Shown in pieces: positions 49,700 to 60,921 of a DNA stretch of 64,000 nucleotides. Where the stretch lies: NCBI GenBank assembly GCA_002914845.1, contig JXTC01000376.1, positions 143,311-207,310 on the forward strand, read 5' to 3'. The stretch comes from Trema orientale. Taxonomy: Eukaryota; Streptophyta; Magnoliopsida; Rosales; Cannabaceae. How positions within the stretch are numbered: position 1 is the first letter of the stretch; each line of letters begins with the position of its first letter. Both the position numbers and the translations under genes were made by a program. The notes under the pieces are model-generated. The model was not told the origin of the DNA, did not search any database, and worked only from the letters and a program-made list of their open reading frames with translations.

Positions 49700-52212
49700 T
49701 TAGATTCCGAAATTGCAGGCTTGGACAAACTCCAACTCATAGTCGACATATTTTGTCCAAAGTGGCTTAAACTGGTTCATGGCAATATCAAGCCAGGGTT
49801 TCATGTTCCCGTTAAAGTGCACCACTGCTGCGTTGTTGATCTCCTCCATGCTAATGCTTGGATTATAGCCAAGTCCGAGAACATGCCATGACTTGTCCAG
49901 AGGCTTTGTGGTAGAGTAGTACGTGATCAGACCAGGGGGCAATGTACCCAACTTCCACAAGGTACGGTTCTCATTCTGCATTAAGATCAGTACCCTCAGT
50001 TCATGATAACTTAAAATGGGTAATAGGAGAAAAAAAGTCAAGAAAATTGTAATACATGACTGCAGTCTGCAGAACAGAACAATGAGATACAGGATAGCAT
50101 CACAGAAAGCAATACTCTACACCACTCTTCTATTTTTCAGGTCAGAGAACATGTTATAGCCAATAGTTCATCCTATATTAGGGAACATTGGAAGGTCAAA
50201 CCACGCAAATTCAGATTGTCAAAACAACAAATGCAGCAGACTTTGTAACACAAAAACATCATATATGTCAGTATAATCTAAATGCAAAATTTCTTTAACA
50301 TGTTAAAAGATTGTCTTACCAGATTCTGCCAGTAGTGATACTCCTCTGTGCATTTTTCCCTTCTCCAAGCATCCAAATCAAAGAAGTTCATTCCATAAGC
50401 CCAAGCACACGCCTTTGGATTAAACTTCTCCTTAATCAAAGGGTGCGAGAAATTCATGTACTGTGCATAACGATGGAACGACCCAAAACAAGTCTCCACC
50501 GCCCCATTCACCTTCCCATCCATGTCAATCTTCCACAACCCTGTCAAGTCCTTCTGAACCACAATATCATCATCAAGAAACAGAATTCTATGCAATTTTG
50601 GGTACATCTCTGGCAAGTAAAACCTCAGATGGTTTAATATGGAGAGATATTTTGGGTTTCTAAACTTCATATTGGTTGTGTCTTTGGTAGCATTCTCGAG
50701 CTTATTCTCAAAATAAAACTTTTGCAAGTTTGCAGACTCTAGTTGCCGAAGCACCGGCACATATGAAGAATTCAAGAATTTGTAATCTTCAACCGCCTTC
50801 ACCTCAATGTGAGACCCATTATAATCCTTCAATTTGAACATAACTTGCATTGCTCCAAGATTCATCTTATCAGTCACAACATGGAACACATGCTTCCATG
50901 GCTCCTTTGCATTCTTCACTGCCGAATTAACCACCACTGAGGCAGCAACAACATTATCCGAAAATATAGCATAGTGATAAAGCTTTGGATCCTCAAATTC
51001 TGGAGGCGTCGGTTTCCCTTCATCCGAATACTTTTCAGGGTGTGCAATTCGCTCTTCCATCAATCGCATCGCAAGGCAATGCAAGCTTTTGGGGATCGAT
51101 TTGGCAGCAATTAAGCTAGAAAATGCTCCTTGCTTCTTAGCCTTTGTCAACAACTCATTCACTTGGAAAATCGTATCCTTAAGCTTCTGAATTTTAAGCT
51201 GGTTGTCAAAAGACTCTTTAGCTTCAGAAATCACTTGTCGGGTCACCTTGATACGCTCTTTCACCTCCTTCTCGAATTGGCGCAACCCCGTCTCGTCGAT
51301 GGAGAGCGCGTCTGAAGCCAAGAGAGCTTGATACGAAGGCTTCGTGAGGAGATCATTGTAGCTCCGGGAGAGCTCGGCGAATACCCTAACAAGCTTAGAG
51401 TTCTCGAGCTTGAGCTTTCGCGCAAACACAGCATAAGTGAGCGCCAGAGACTTGTGATCTTCAGCTTGCTTCCGGATCTGGTCAAGCCGAGGCTTGAGAG
51501 GGTCCGATTTAAGCGCCAGCATCGACCTTCTCGTCGATTCAACTCCATAAGAACCCGTACTCAAACCCTAATTACACAATACATCGACGATTTATCAAAG
51601 AGTATAGTCGTTTCCGGCCATAAATACATCTTTTAAACCGGGGGGAAAGAGGGGAAAAAAAAAAAAAGAAAAAGAAAAAGAAAAAGAGCATATTTATTTT
51701 GACAGTGAACGTAAAGACAGAAAATTTTGACATTTTCCCGGAAAATTTTTTCCTGCCGACAAATCAAGCAGAGTCGTGTCGAATGTGGATCTAGCGCGAT
51801 CCAAGCTCAAATGCAAGAAAATTCAGAATTTTTTTATAAACAAAATCAAAAAACGCTCTGAAGTTTCTACGAAGAGAAGTAATTAATTAATCAATTAATT
51901 AATTAATTAATAGTAGAGTGTAAATTCACATAAATAGAAATCTAATATATGCCATTTTTGTTCTTGTTTTTTTACATTTTTTTTTGTATTATTTCCAAAG
52001 ACTGAGGATCCATGGCGAGAGAGAGAGAGAGATGAAATACTCACGAAGGGGGTGAGATCAGAGGAGTGGGAGCCTGAAGAGGATAAGAAAGAGAGCGAGA
52101 AGAAGAAGAAGACGACAACCACTGCAATCGCAGAGGCCAATGCTCTGAAGGAGAAGCTCAAGGTTCGGCCAAGTCCAGCTCCTGCTCGTAAGGGCGCTCT
52201 CAGGTTCGCCAT
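49700..52212 (-). CDS. GAUT8: Galacturonosyltransferase of the GAUT8/QUASIMODO1 type
   Basis: Three exons: 52212-52045 (56 codons), 51567-50320 (416) and 49975-49700 (91 plus stop), all with phase-0 introns, giving 563 residues. The N-terminus MANLRAPLRAG is followed by one membrane anchor (about residues 20-46), making it a type II Golgi protein. A stem (about 60-230) leads into the GT8 catalytic domain, with the metal-binding LDDD (Asp388-390) and HFNGNMKPW (525-533). Closely spaced family phrases (SRRSML/SDPLKPRL, YHYAIFSDNV, AVETCFGSFHRYAQYMNFSH) match Arabidopsis QUA1/GAUT8 better than other GAUTs as I remember them. Its role is homogalacturonan (pectin) synthesis and cell adhesion. The short second-exon start GLSTGSYGVE fits the acceptor TTAG|GG. 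Confidence 0.92.
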
Positions 52213-52600
52213 TTTCGATTCTCCAAACTCAGAGATCACTCTCACACTTCTCTCTCTCTCTTACTCTTGACAACTCTTATTTTTATTTTATTTTTATTAT
52301 TATTATTATTTTTCCCAAAAATGAAGCAGAAAACGAGTGATTTTTTTTAATAAATAATTTTTTTTAAAGAAAAAGTAAAAATGGTGGATATTAACCTGAA
52401 CTGGTCTGGCAACGCGGGATCGGGTTCGAGTACCGACGAGTCTAAGATAACTCGTGGAATTATTATAATGGTTGAGTTTTTCTCTTTCTTTTTTCTTTTT
52501 TTTTTTTTGTTAGTAATTTGTTTTTTAGCTAATAAAAATTTATTATTGACAATTGACGAGACTTAATTAAGGAATACTAAAATTTCCACTCAAAAATAGA

Positions 52601-52653
52601 AAAGATCCGAAAGTTTTTTTTTTTTTTTTTGACCAAGAAAATATCCAAAAGTT
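52601..52653 (-). repeat. Poly(A) micro-insertion with imperfect 15-bp direct repeats
   Basis: AAAGATCCGAAAGTT (52601-52615) and AAATATCCAAAAGTT (52639-52653) differ at two positions. Between them lies a T-run followed by GACCAAG. Confidence 0.45.
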
Positions 52654-53154
52654 GGATATCATATCAATTGGGCCGCCGGTCCGTGAAAATAAAATAAAAT
52701 AACTAAATAAATAGAGAAAACTTAAAATTCCTCTTTTTCTTTTGGAATAATAAAATCTTCAAAATGTCTAATTTCTTATATAAATTATAAACAATTCAAT
52801 AGTTTGCGACTGTTCTTGTCCAGTAAGAGAAGTTACATTTATGTCACCGTTTTAATGGTTTCATATTACCTCCATACTACATTTGTATATGTATTTTTTG
52901 ATGTGTAGAATTTTAATAAATATTATCCGTCTACAATTTTTTTTTTTTGTCATTAAATAAAATTACGGTTTTTTGAATGTGGTGTTGACCATTGGGATTA
53001 ATTACATGAGCAACGGTTCATCTTGAATCGTTTTAAAGCTTACTTTTCATATTAGCATTAGGACCAAAACTTGCTTAGATTAATATATATCTATACATAT
53101 ATATAGAGGTTCTTAATCCAATAGATTTTTTTTATTTATTTATAGATTATTTTT

Positions 53155-53320
53155 TTGGCCGTTAGATCATAATTTAACAGTTATTATAATTTGAGTAGTT
53201 AAAAAAAAATCAATTATTTAATACTTTTTTCTTTCTAATTTTTCATAAAAATATGTGAATGATGAATTTTAATTAAACAAAATAATACTTATAGATAAGT
53301 TAAAAAAATACTTACTAAAT
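53155..53320. repeat. Dispersed repeat, copy 2 (other copy at 3664-3850)
   Basis: It contains the same ordered blocks as the 3.7-kb copy (CGTTAGATCATAAT, ATTATAATTTGAGTA, GAATTTTAATTAAACAAAATAATA, TAAGTTAAA), diverged. Confidence 0.45.
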
Positions 53321-53383
53321 TGGTGTATATATATATATGTTTCAACTTGTTTCTTCGATGTAGTACATCTCCATTCCAATCAT

Positions 53384-53820
53384 TTTTTTTTTTTTGAAAG
53401 AAAGAATGGAATATTATTAACAAGGTAAATCACTTGCCACAAGATTGGCAATACAACTTGAGATTTCTCCAACCCAACACAAAGAAGAGCTCAAGGAAGA
53501 GGTAAGTTTAGTGAGCGAATGAGCAACTTTGTTCCTCGAACGAAGAACAAAATTGCAAGTACTATCTTCGTTAATACTCAAAAGAGAAATAATATCTGCA
53601 ACAATAAGATCAATCGTGGACAAATCGTGACTATTAGTTTGAACTGCACGGACAACGTTAATAGAATCACTTTCCAAAACAGCAACAGTGAACCCTGCGT
53701 CCTTGGCAAAACAGAGACTTTCTCTCATAGCAAGAAGCTCAGTAGTATAAGGATCAAAAAGTGCCTTCATCTTCTTGCAGCAGGCCGCAAGGACTCATCC
53801 CGTCCAGTCTCATATGACAA
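53384..53820 (-). pseudogene. 5'-truncated LINE remnant with RNase H domain and poly(A) tail
   Basis: The minus-strand frame (53770-53417) reads FDPYTTELLAMRESLCFAKDAGF, then VLESDSINVVRAV and FVLRSRNKVAHSLTKL. These are the glutamate, aspartate and RN..AH..A blocks of the RNase H-like RVT_3 domain found at the end of plant LINE polyproteins and in solo domestic copies. Upstream of the methionine a stop interrupts the same frame (..VLAACCKKM). The frame ends ..DLPC and is followed by TAATAATATTCCATTC, TTTCTTTC and an A-run (T-run at 53384-53396), a LINE-like 3' end. Nearby ATTCCAATCA and ATTCCTATCC are possible diverged target repeats. It is almost certainly dead. Confidence 0.75.
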
Positions 53821-53985
53821 CCCCTATTCCTATCCAACCACAGACCATGCTTTTTTAGGTCCATTAGCTTTGAAGATCCTTAATTATATGGCTATCTCAT
53901 CCCATTTAATGCATAAGGTTTTAAAATACAGATTATTGTGTTAGCTTTTCTTTATCATGTAATTTGAATATATGCTATATTTATA

Positions 53986-54137
53986 GGGCGCGTCTACAGT
54001 AGGGACGCCCCTACGTAAGGCCCTATTTATACACCGTTTGATGGGAATATGTGTATAAACAGATTCCCCACAGATTCCCATCAAACGGTGTATAAACAGG
54101 GGCCTTACGTAGGGGCGCCCTTACTATAGCCGCCTCC
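53986..54137 (+). mobile_element. Hairpin MITE family 'GGGCGCGTCTAC', copy 3 (152 bp, perfect 9-bp duplication)
   Basis: The first 32 bases match copy 1 (GGGCGCGTCTACAGTAGGG..CCCCTACGTA). The right end is the inverse (ACGTAGGGGCGCCCTTACTATAGCCGCC) and the whole unit can fold into one hairpin. ATATTTATA flanks it at 53977-53985 and 54138-54146. The 9-bp duplication suggests mobilisation by a Mutator-type transposase. Confidence 0.85.
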
Positions 54138-54505
54138 ATATTTATAATACCATTTTTCAAGGAATTTGCGTCTAATGCAGACTAACTTTCACCCCAATAT
54201 CAGGATTTTAAATGCAAAAATTCCTTCTAGACTTCGAAATAACCCCTGAAATTATTTCCTAAAAAAAACTCCTGAATTATTGGCTATTATCAATTTAATA
54301 GAAAATTGATGTAATCGAGTTTATAAATTCTCTAATCAGCCGTTATCAGAAAATTCATTCTAAATATTTTTATAAGCCCAACATCAATATCTTTTCGGTT
54401 TTTTTCCCACTCAAAAAAAGAATAAAAATTAAAATAATAGCAATTTAAGTAGTGCCTAATTAGTCACGCCAATATTTTATTTTTTTTTTAATGAAGTTCC
54501 TTACT

Positions 54506-54566
54506 CAATGCCATTTTTACTTTTTTTTTTTTTCTTTCTTTTGATAACACAATGCCATTTTTACTT
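54506..54566 (-). repeat. Poly(A) micro-insertion with perfect 17-bp direct repeats
   Basis: CAATGCCATTTTTACTT occurs at 54506-54522 and 54550-54566. The 27-nt insert is a T-rich run followed by GATAACA. Confidence 0.7.
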
Positions 54567-54584
54567 AACCACAAACAACATTTC

Positions 54585-54645
54585 CCTGGTGTCCATATTT
54601 TTTTTTTTTTTTTGGTGAAAATCGTCAATCCTGGTGTCCATATTT
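54585..54645 (-). repeat. Poly(A) micro-insertion with perfect 16-bp direct repeats
   Basis: CCTGGTGTCCATATTT occurs at 54585-54600 and 54630-54645. The 29-nt insert is a T-run followed by GGTGAAAATCGTCAAT. It lies 18 bp from the preceding micro-insertion. Confidence 0.75.
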
Positions 54646-54930
54646 GCTTCTTCGTTTATAAACGCGTTCAATAACATCAACATGGTCTAGTAAAAGAGAT
54701 AAGATAACTCATTGGATTTGTACCCAACTCAGATAGTTTCCTAATTAGTGCATTTTAAATTTGGAGATAGGCCTAAACCATAAAGGAGTTAAATCAAATT
54801 TCTATGATTCCATCTGTCTTCTTCTAATGAATTCAAGTGGTGACTGGTGAGTTTGCACAAATCAAGCTCACTTAGTCCATGTTAGGTAAAAATTGAACTC
54901 ATGAAGCATTGTTGTAGTCCCCATAAACAA

Positions 54931-55454
54931 GGGTTTTTGGCATAATCGGCCCCTATATTTTTTGCGATTGACAAAATAATCCATGAGTTATTATTTTTGG
55001 TGATTAAATCCCTAAGTTTTAAAAATTTTTAACAATTAGGCCTTTTTCGTGAGTAATTGTTAAAATATTGAATGGAATTAAGTATTTCCACGTCACATGC
55101 AAAGTTTTTGAATATTAAAATCAATATTTTACTGATATTAATTAGAATTGGAAGGAAAATAACTAAAATTTAACAATATAATATAAAAAATTAAAAAAAA
55201 ATAGAAATTCTCAAAAAATTAAAATTTCTCTTAAAATTTCTTTCTATTTCTCTTCTAAGCTTATTAATGTTAATGAAATACCTATTTATTTCACTTAAAC
55301 ATATTCAATTTCATGAAAATTTTAATATCAACAAACAAAAAGGACTTAATTGTTAAAGTTTTTAAAACTTAAGGATTTAATTGCCAAAAAAATTAACTTA
55401 GGAACCATTTTGCCAATCTGCGAATAACATAGGGACCAAACATGCCAAAAATCC
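54931..55454. mobile_element. Mutator-like MITE with about 115-bp terminal inverted repeats
   Basis: The left arm begins GGGTTTTTGGCAT.AT and runs through CCCCTAT.TT, TTGACAAAAT, AATTAAATCC-type and AAGTTTTAAAAA words. The right arm is its inverse, ending ATGCCAAAAATCC. Flanks (C/T)ATAAACAA at 54922-54930 and 55455-55463 match at eight of nine positions. It is 524 bp with no transposase frame. Confidence 0.75.
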
Positions 55455-56664
55455 TATAAACAATATAGAATTTGTTAACGATCCTTTGTAATGAACTAAT
55501 AGCTACTAGGTAGAACTCATATTTAAAAACCATCTTGACGGAGAGAGTTCTTTGAATCCAAATTTTTTGGTCCAATTTTGTCGTTTTAATTTATATCCAA
55601 CTAATGAATTGATGTCACATCATATAAAAATTTTAATAAAGATGATAAAGTTAAAAAATTCATTAAATAATTGTATATTTTAGACAGAGTGACATTATTT
55701 TGTTGTTTGAATACAAAATAAGACACGTACTAAAATTAGACAAATGATTTGAGTTCCCTCCGATTCTCGCCGACTTGAATACCTACTAATTGTATGGAAC
55801 TTTGACAGGTAACATTTCATATTACTTACAATGATTAAAAGAAAGTGCCTAATTTTATCTAATGGACAAGACCCATTTCTTTAATTCAAATAAATAAAGA
55901 AAGAAAGCCCCAGCGAGAGGTGAAAAAGAAGAAAATGGGCAATAATGGCAGATCTATTATTATGTGAGCCATAACAACCTGCAGGCTGCAAACTCCACAT
56001 AAGATAACAAAGAACAAAGGGCCCATAAACTCATCTCTGGTAAATTTGAGGTCTCACCTATTGATACTAGTTACTAAACTCGGCTTACCCTCTTCAGTCT
56101 GTCAACACAATGGACTTAAAATCGAGCATAACATGGCTCTTTTATGGTCTTCCCTCGGATGCCCACACGCCATTGGAACTTAAATATGTAATAAAGTTAT
56201 GGGGAAAAAAATGTCATAACGCGTCTGTTGGGTGTGGTGCAACTACAATCTTGTTGTCCAATCAGAGCATGCATGGCACGTGACCTATTTACTGAGTGGC
56301 CCCAACTCCATTATTCAACAAAGCAGGCTTACTTTATTTAGTTATTTTCTTGTTAATTTTTCACTTTATGGGCCTTCTTCTCTTGCAGCTCGCAAAATAT
56401 GTCAAACCTCTTTTTGCAAGATGTGTTTTAGATGAGGTGAAGAAGATTTACCCCCGTCCAACTTTAAGATCCAGCTCATCTTAAGCACTTAAGCAGGGAG
56501 TGTACAAATTGTGAATGGTGAAAAAACAAAGCATCTCATAGAGACCAAGAGAAGAGAGACATATTTACTCATACTCTTCAATCAAAGTACACATTTTGCT
56601 ATGCCAACTATCTGCTTAACATAACAAAGAAAAAAGAAAAAATTAAAGAGAAATTTATTCTAAT
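55455..56664. other. Intergenic, no gene seen
   Basis: AT-rich DNA and probable 3' flank of the 56665-57936 gene. Overlapping short plus-strand frames at 56232-56484 show no family resemblance. Confidence 0.4.
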
Positions 56665-57936
56665 TCAATTGTACCGCTTCTTGCCATGCCTGGTAACATG
56701 GTGCAGCCATCCCATTCCTTTCAAGGCCTTAGAGATCTTGACAAGATTAGGCCTTCCCATTCCCAAATTCATCTTTCCTGCTGAGAATTTCAAGGCTTGT
56801 AAACAGCACAATTGCCCATCTGTCTCATCTTCATAGTCATCATCATCGTCACTGCACTCGAGTACACCTTTCTTTCCCTTCTTTGAGTTGCTTTTGGCCT
56901 GAACCTGCTTTTTTGATTCAGTCTCGTATGTCTCCCAAAGCATATCCATTCCTTCACCTCCGTCAACATTGTGTCGCTCCTCGAAGAGCTTACATGCTAA
57001 AGTCCTCCTCCACTCTTTTTCTTTCCTCATGGAACCAAAACTTCCAAGATTTGAAGCCAATGTTTGAGATTCCTCCATGTTAGCTTTCATTGAGTATTGA
57101 TCAAGATCATAGTCAGGACCTGCAAAATAGTTATCAGTAGTACTATTTACTATAACGTCCTTTATTTTGTTAATACCAATAGCCTTGGATCCGCTTCTTT
57201 TGAACAGTTGTTCTTTTGTTTCTGGATCCACTTTTTCTGATTCCACAGTCCAAGGCTTGACTTCTTGGTCTTCCTTTTCGCAAGACATATTTTCCAACTC
57301 CTTCTCTTCTTCCAAACACCATTTCAGACTCTCTAACCCCATAATTGGCTGAATGATCTCCGCCTGAGAAATCTCAACCGGGTCTTTCTCAAAATCTACG
57401 TATCGATCTTCCTTTGCTATGTCAGCAGCACTGCTCTCATGAATTGAACACTTGTCAACTGGAGTTTCATAGGCCTCTGAGCAAGTTTCTTTCACAACCT
57501 CCTCCAAAACTTCAGCAGGGTCCTCTCTAATTTCCAATGTTGACGTCTCAAACACGATTTTGTAAACTTCATCAAGCTCCTCAAAATGCTGAAAGTCTTC
57601 GCCATCTTCGTCCGCCTCAGACCTTAGTCTTTCCAAAACAGTTTGGTATGTGGAAGCCAGAAAACCCACCTTTGGTTCGGACAAATCATCAGAATGAGAG
57701 TCATCTTGGACAAGGCTGGGAGAAAGAGTAGTGAGGAAAGCAAGAAGGAGAAGAGCTGTGGTAATGAAGAGAGGAGAGAGAAAAGAAAGGAGCTTAAAGA
57801 GATATGGTGAGAAGAAGATGAAGTAAGAGAAGTAAAGAGGGTGTGAGAGAGCAAAGAAACAAATTTTGAAGATGTCAGAGAGTAGAAAACTAGGCAATCC
57901 AGCTTTCTTGGTTCTTGACAAAGAAAATTTAGACAT
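56665..57936 (-). CDS. Single-exon plant protein of unknown function, putative membrane protein
   Basis: One uninterrupted frame of 423 codons. Start MSKFSLSRTKKAG is followed by two hydrophobic segments (about residues 23-47 and 50-72), a long acidic middle (many E/D, for example EADEDGEDFQHFEELDEVYKIVFET), the phrase EWRRTLACKLFEERHN..GGEGMDMLWETYE (about 307-337), an acidic SDDDDDYEDE tract and a basic conserved-looking tail (LCCLQALKFSAGKMNLGMGRPNLVKISKALKGMGW..). Similar proteins in plant databases are sometimes labelled 'ribosomal protein L34Ae', a name I do not trust because nothing here looks ribosomal. The clean frame, the start context and the non-random composition support a real gene. 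Function is unknown. Confidence 0.85.
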   Translation of the reverse strand: MSKFSLSRTKKAGLPSFLLSDIFKICFFALSHPLYFSYFIFFSPYLFKLLSFLSPLFITTALLLLAFLTTLSPSLVQDDSHSDDLSEPKVGFLASTYQTVLERLRSEADEDGEDFQHFEELDEVYKIVFETSTLEIREDPAEVLEEVVKETCSEAYETPVDKCSIHESSAADIAKEDRYVDFEKDPVEISQAEIIQPIMGLESLKWCLEEEKELENMSCEKEDQEVKPWTVESEKVDPETKEQLFKRSGSKAIGINKIKDVIVNSTTDNYFAGPDYDLDQYSMKANMEESQTLASNLGSFGSMRKEKEWRRTLACKLFEERHNVDGGEGMDMLWETYETESKKQVQAKSNSKKGKKGVLECSDDDDDYEDETDGQLCCLQALKFSAGKMNLGMGRPNLVKISKALKGMGWLHHVTRHGKKRYN

Positions 57937-60921
57937 TTTCTCTCCTTGGAATGGAAGTGAGAAAGCGATGGAAAGTCGAAACTATGCGAAAGCTAAACGG
58001 TTTTTGTTGTTTTGTTCTAGCAATGGTGATGGAATGGAGAGGTGGGAAAGCTTTGGTTTCTGTTTTTTCTTGTAGATGGAAGAGAAAAGTGAGAAACTAG
58101 AATGAGAGCGGCGTGAATAAAGGAAAGAGACTGAGTAGAGAGAGAAGGACTAGAGAAAGATATAACTAACATAACATCGACAATCAAAAGCAACTTTAGA
58201 AAAATGAAATAATTCACAAGGAAAAGAAGAAGGGAAAAACACCTTTAGACACTTTACTTCCTCTATTTATCTGCAGCAACCAGCTTGTGCTTCTCAACGA
58301 TTTAGCTTTACCTAACTAATTAATCTCACATCAAAGCTATAATGGGATCAGTACAAGATACAACTACAATAATATTATGCAGAGCAAATTAATCACTACT
58401 CCCACATAGCCATATACATATATTGTCACACCTAAACCTACTCTTGTCTCATAAAAGATTTTTATAATCTTCTTAATGGATCCAAACTATTCTTATGTTC
58501 CAATATGAATGGCTATTTTTTAGACTGACCATGTAAATAATCATGTTTACAGTGCACACCATCACCTTGTAGGTTAATATAATTATAGCACCATAATACA
58601 TAATGAGAAAGTCATTGATAACAGCCAAAAGATTTGTCAGCTAACAAAACTAACTAAATCAATCTTCGAGGCTTTCATACTATGCAAACTAGTTTCTTAT
58701 TTGGGGAACTCATAAATTCGGTGAGTTATTTATTCTACTTTTTTCCTCCTCAATCTTTGGTGAAGAAAGAAAGTAAGTACAATTATTCAATCTAAGGTGA
58801 AACCTTCTTGGTTTCTCAACTTTTCCAAAATCTTCCACCCAAGTTACCATCTGCTAGTACTATTCACCCAAACTTCTGAGAAGAAAGGCACAATCGGCAA
58901 TCTTATTAATTTACCAAGGCCTATTTGTCTCACGTCAAAGAAGGTAAAGTTGTAGTCAAATACTACAATACAACAATCTTCCAAAAATCTGAGTTTTGTA
59001 TTACATGAATGATATACAACCAAAATTTCCTTTTTCACGTTTTCTTCTTTTCCACCCCCATACCCTCCTCCATTCATTACCCACATGGTTTTAGAAGTGT
59101 AGTACCAAATTTGGTCCATTAAAGGGCTAATCAGCTCAATTGGAAGGCAACATTTTGTACCAAAGAAAAAAGGAAGGATTAAGGGGCACTATATATGTTG
59201 AGGAGGGAGACAGAGGTGATTGAGAGGTTGGGAGGCTACTTGGATTGCACATGGGGAGCCACTGATGCTCACTCAAGTGCATGCTATGCATGCACACCCC
59301 TTTGTCCCAGCTTTTCTTTTTTTTATTTTTAACCTCACTGAGGGACCCTCATGTCTGTTGTTGTTACTCGTTTGGTTAAAATATGGTATGAATGGAAATT
59401 CGATCGGTAGATTATCTTTTCCATGTTTGACTAAATAAAGTGTAGTTCTTTTCGGGTAGAAGCAATCGATTCCTCAAATTGTTTATTGGAAGACTCCGCA
59501 TTTTGTTTGTGTTCGTAAGAAAGCAATAGAAGAAAATAGAGGTAATTGATTTTGTTCACGGAAGATTCTTAAAGGCCTCATTTGCTGCTAAAAAAAGGGA
59601 AAAATCGGGGGTTGAAGTCCACTATTTCGTGTGGTTGGATTTGAGAAGGGGAAAAAAAAATCTTTTTTTCATTTCCCAATTCCTCGGAATAGAGATTATG
59701 AACAAAAATTAGATGGGTCATTTTATTGTACAAACAAAACAATGAACACCAGGTTTAGAGCTTCCAACCAACCAAAGCTAGCTATAATACGGACGAAAAT
59801 GCCAAAAACCCCACCCAGATACTAATGCAAGAATGGGCAACCTATAAACTCCCTATGAAATTGTTATACCATAATTAGTTCAGTTCTCACATCAAAATCA
59901 TAGCCAGGACACATCTAATAAATTTGATAGAATTAGTTAACCATCTTAACCACTGTTAGTGCCACAAATGAGCAGAGTTTCAGTCTAACAGTTTGCATAT
60001 TATGATAATTTCGTCTAATGGATGAGTGAATTAGGAAAATGCTTCTTTGCCCTCGTGTTGGATTGTTGATAATGGCTTCATGTAATCATGCTTATGGGAC
60101 CCCAGAGTTGACAATATGAATATGTGTCCCACGAAAAGAAAAAGGTTATACCACCATTAATTTTTGATCCGACCAACGCAAAAGAATAACACGGTCCCTT
60201 CCTCTCCAACCACTAGAGAGAGGAAGGTACATCGATTTTTGACCGCGTATTGGCATTTTTTACCCACCATCGAATCCTATACTAACCAACAAGTAAAAAG
60301 AGTCAATAAAGCAAAAGGTGCTGGATAAAGAACATTCCATACCAGGCGGTTCACGGGATTCAGAGTATTTGAATTTTAGTGCAAATAAAGAGACCAAATT
60401 TTTGTATTAACCTGTGTTAAAAGTGAAGATTTAAGGGAGTGGAGATAAAAGACATAACACAGTTGTTTTTGACTGAGGACCTTAAAGCTTCTAAATAAGG
60501 CGGAAAACCCGGGATAATTGACAAATTCAGCTTAAGCCTTCGTAACAAAGCAAGCAATAAGTAAGCAACTTGTAAGTTACAAATGCACAAATTAAAGGCA
60601 GAAGCGCAAAATTAAGAAATGTCAGGAGACTTGCAAAATGTCACAATTAAGTTTCACGCTTTTATGTTTTTTGTTACCCAAAATTACTTAGAGCTGCAAA
60701 GCCAAAATTACTTTAAAGTTGTAAAGGTTCTCTGTAAAAGTTGGTCACAACAAGCTTACTAAACATAACAACCACATCCAAATAGACACCATAACCAGCT
60801 CAAACAAAATACATTACCATCTTCACTTTAGACAAGCGTTCCCCAATTAATAACAGCTCACAGCATTTAAAATGCCTACCACTCTATCCCATTGTAAAAG
60901 AGCTGAAATTCCAAGCTGCTA
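57937..60921. other. Upstream flank and intergenic DNA, about 3 kb
   Basis: No coding region is supported. The first few hundred bases are a GA/CT-rich leader or promoter for the minus-strand gene. A 12-bp direct repeat CCAAAATTACTT at 60678 and 60702 brackets AGAGCTGCAAAG, possibly another micro-insertion without a long A-run. Confidence 0.4.

Larger units (their letters stand above)
52213..53383. other. Upstream flank of GAUT8 and AT-rich intergenic DNA
   Basis: Presumed GAUT8 promoter on the minus strand, followed by AT-rich sequence with a possible micro-insertion (52601-52653) and copy 2 of the dispersed repeat (53155-53320). Confidence 0.4.

Noticed and set aside
56232..56484. Overlapping plus-strand frames of 62-67 residues
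   Set aside because: Short, overlapping in two frames, no motif.
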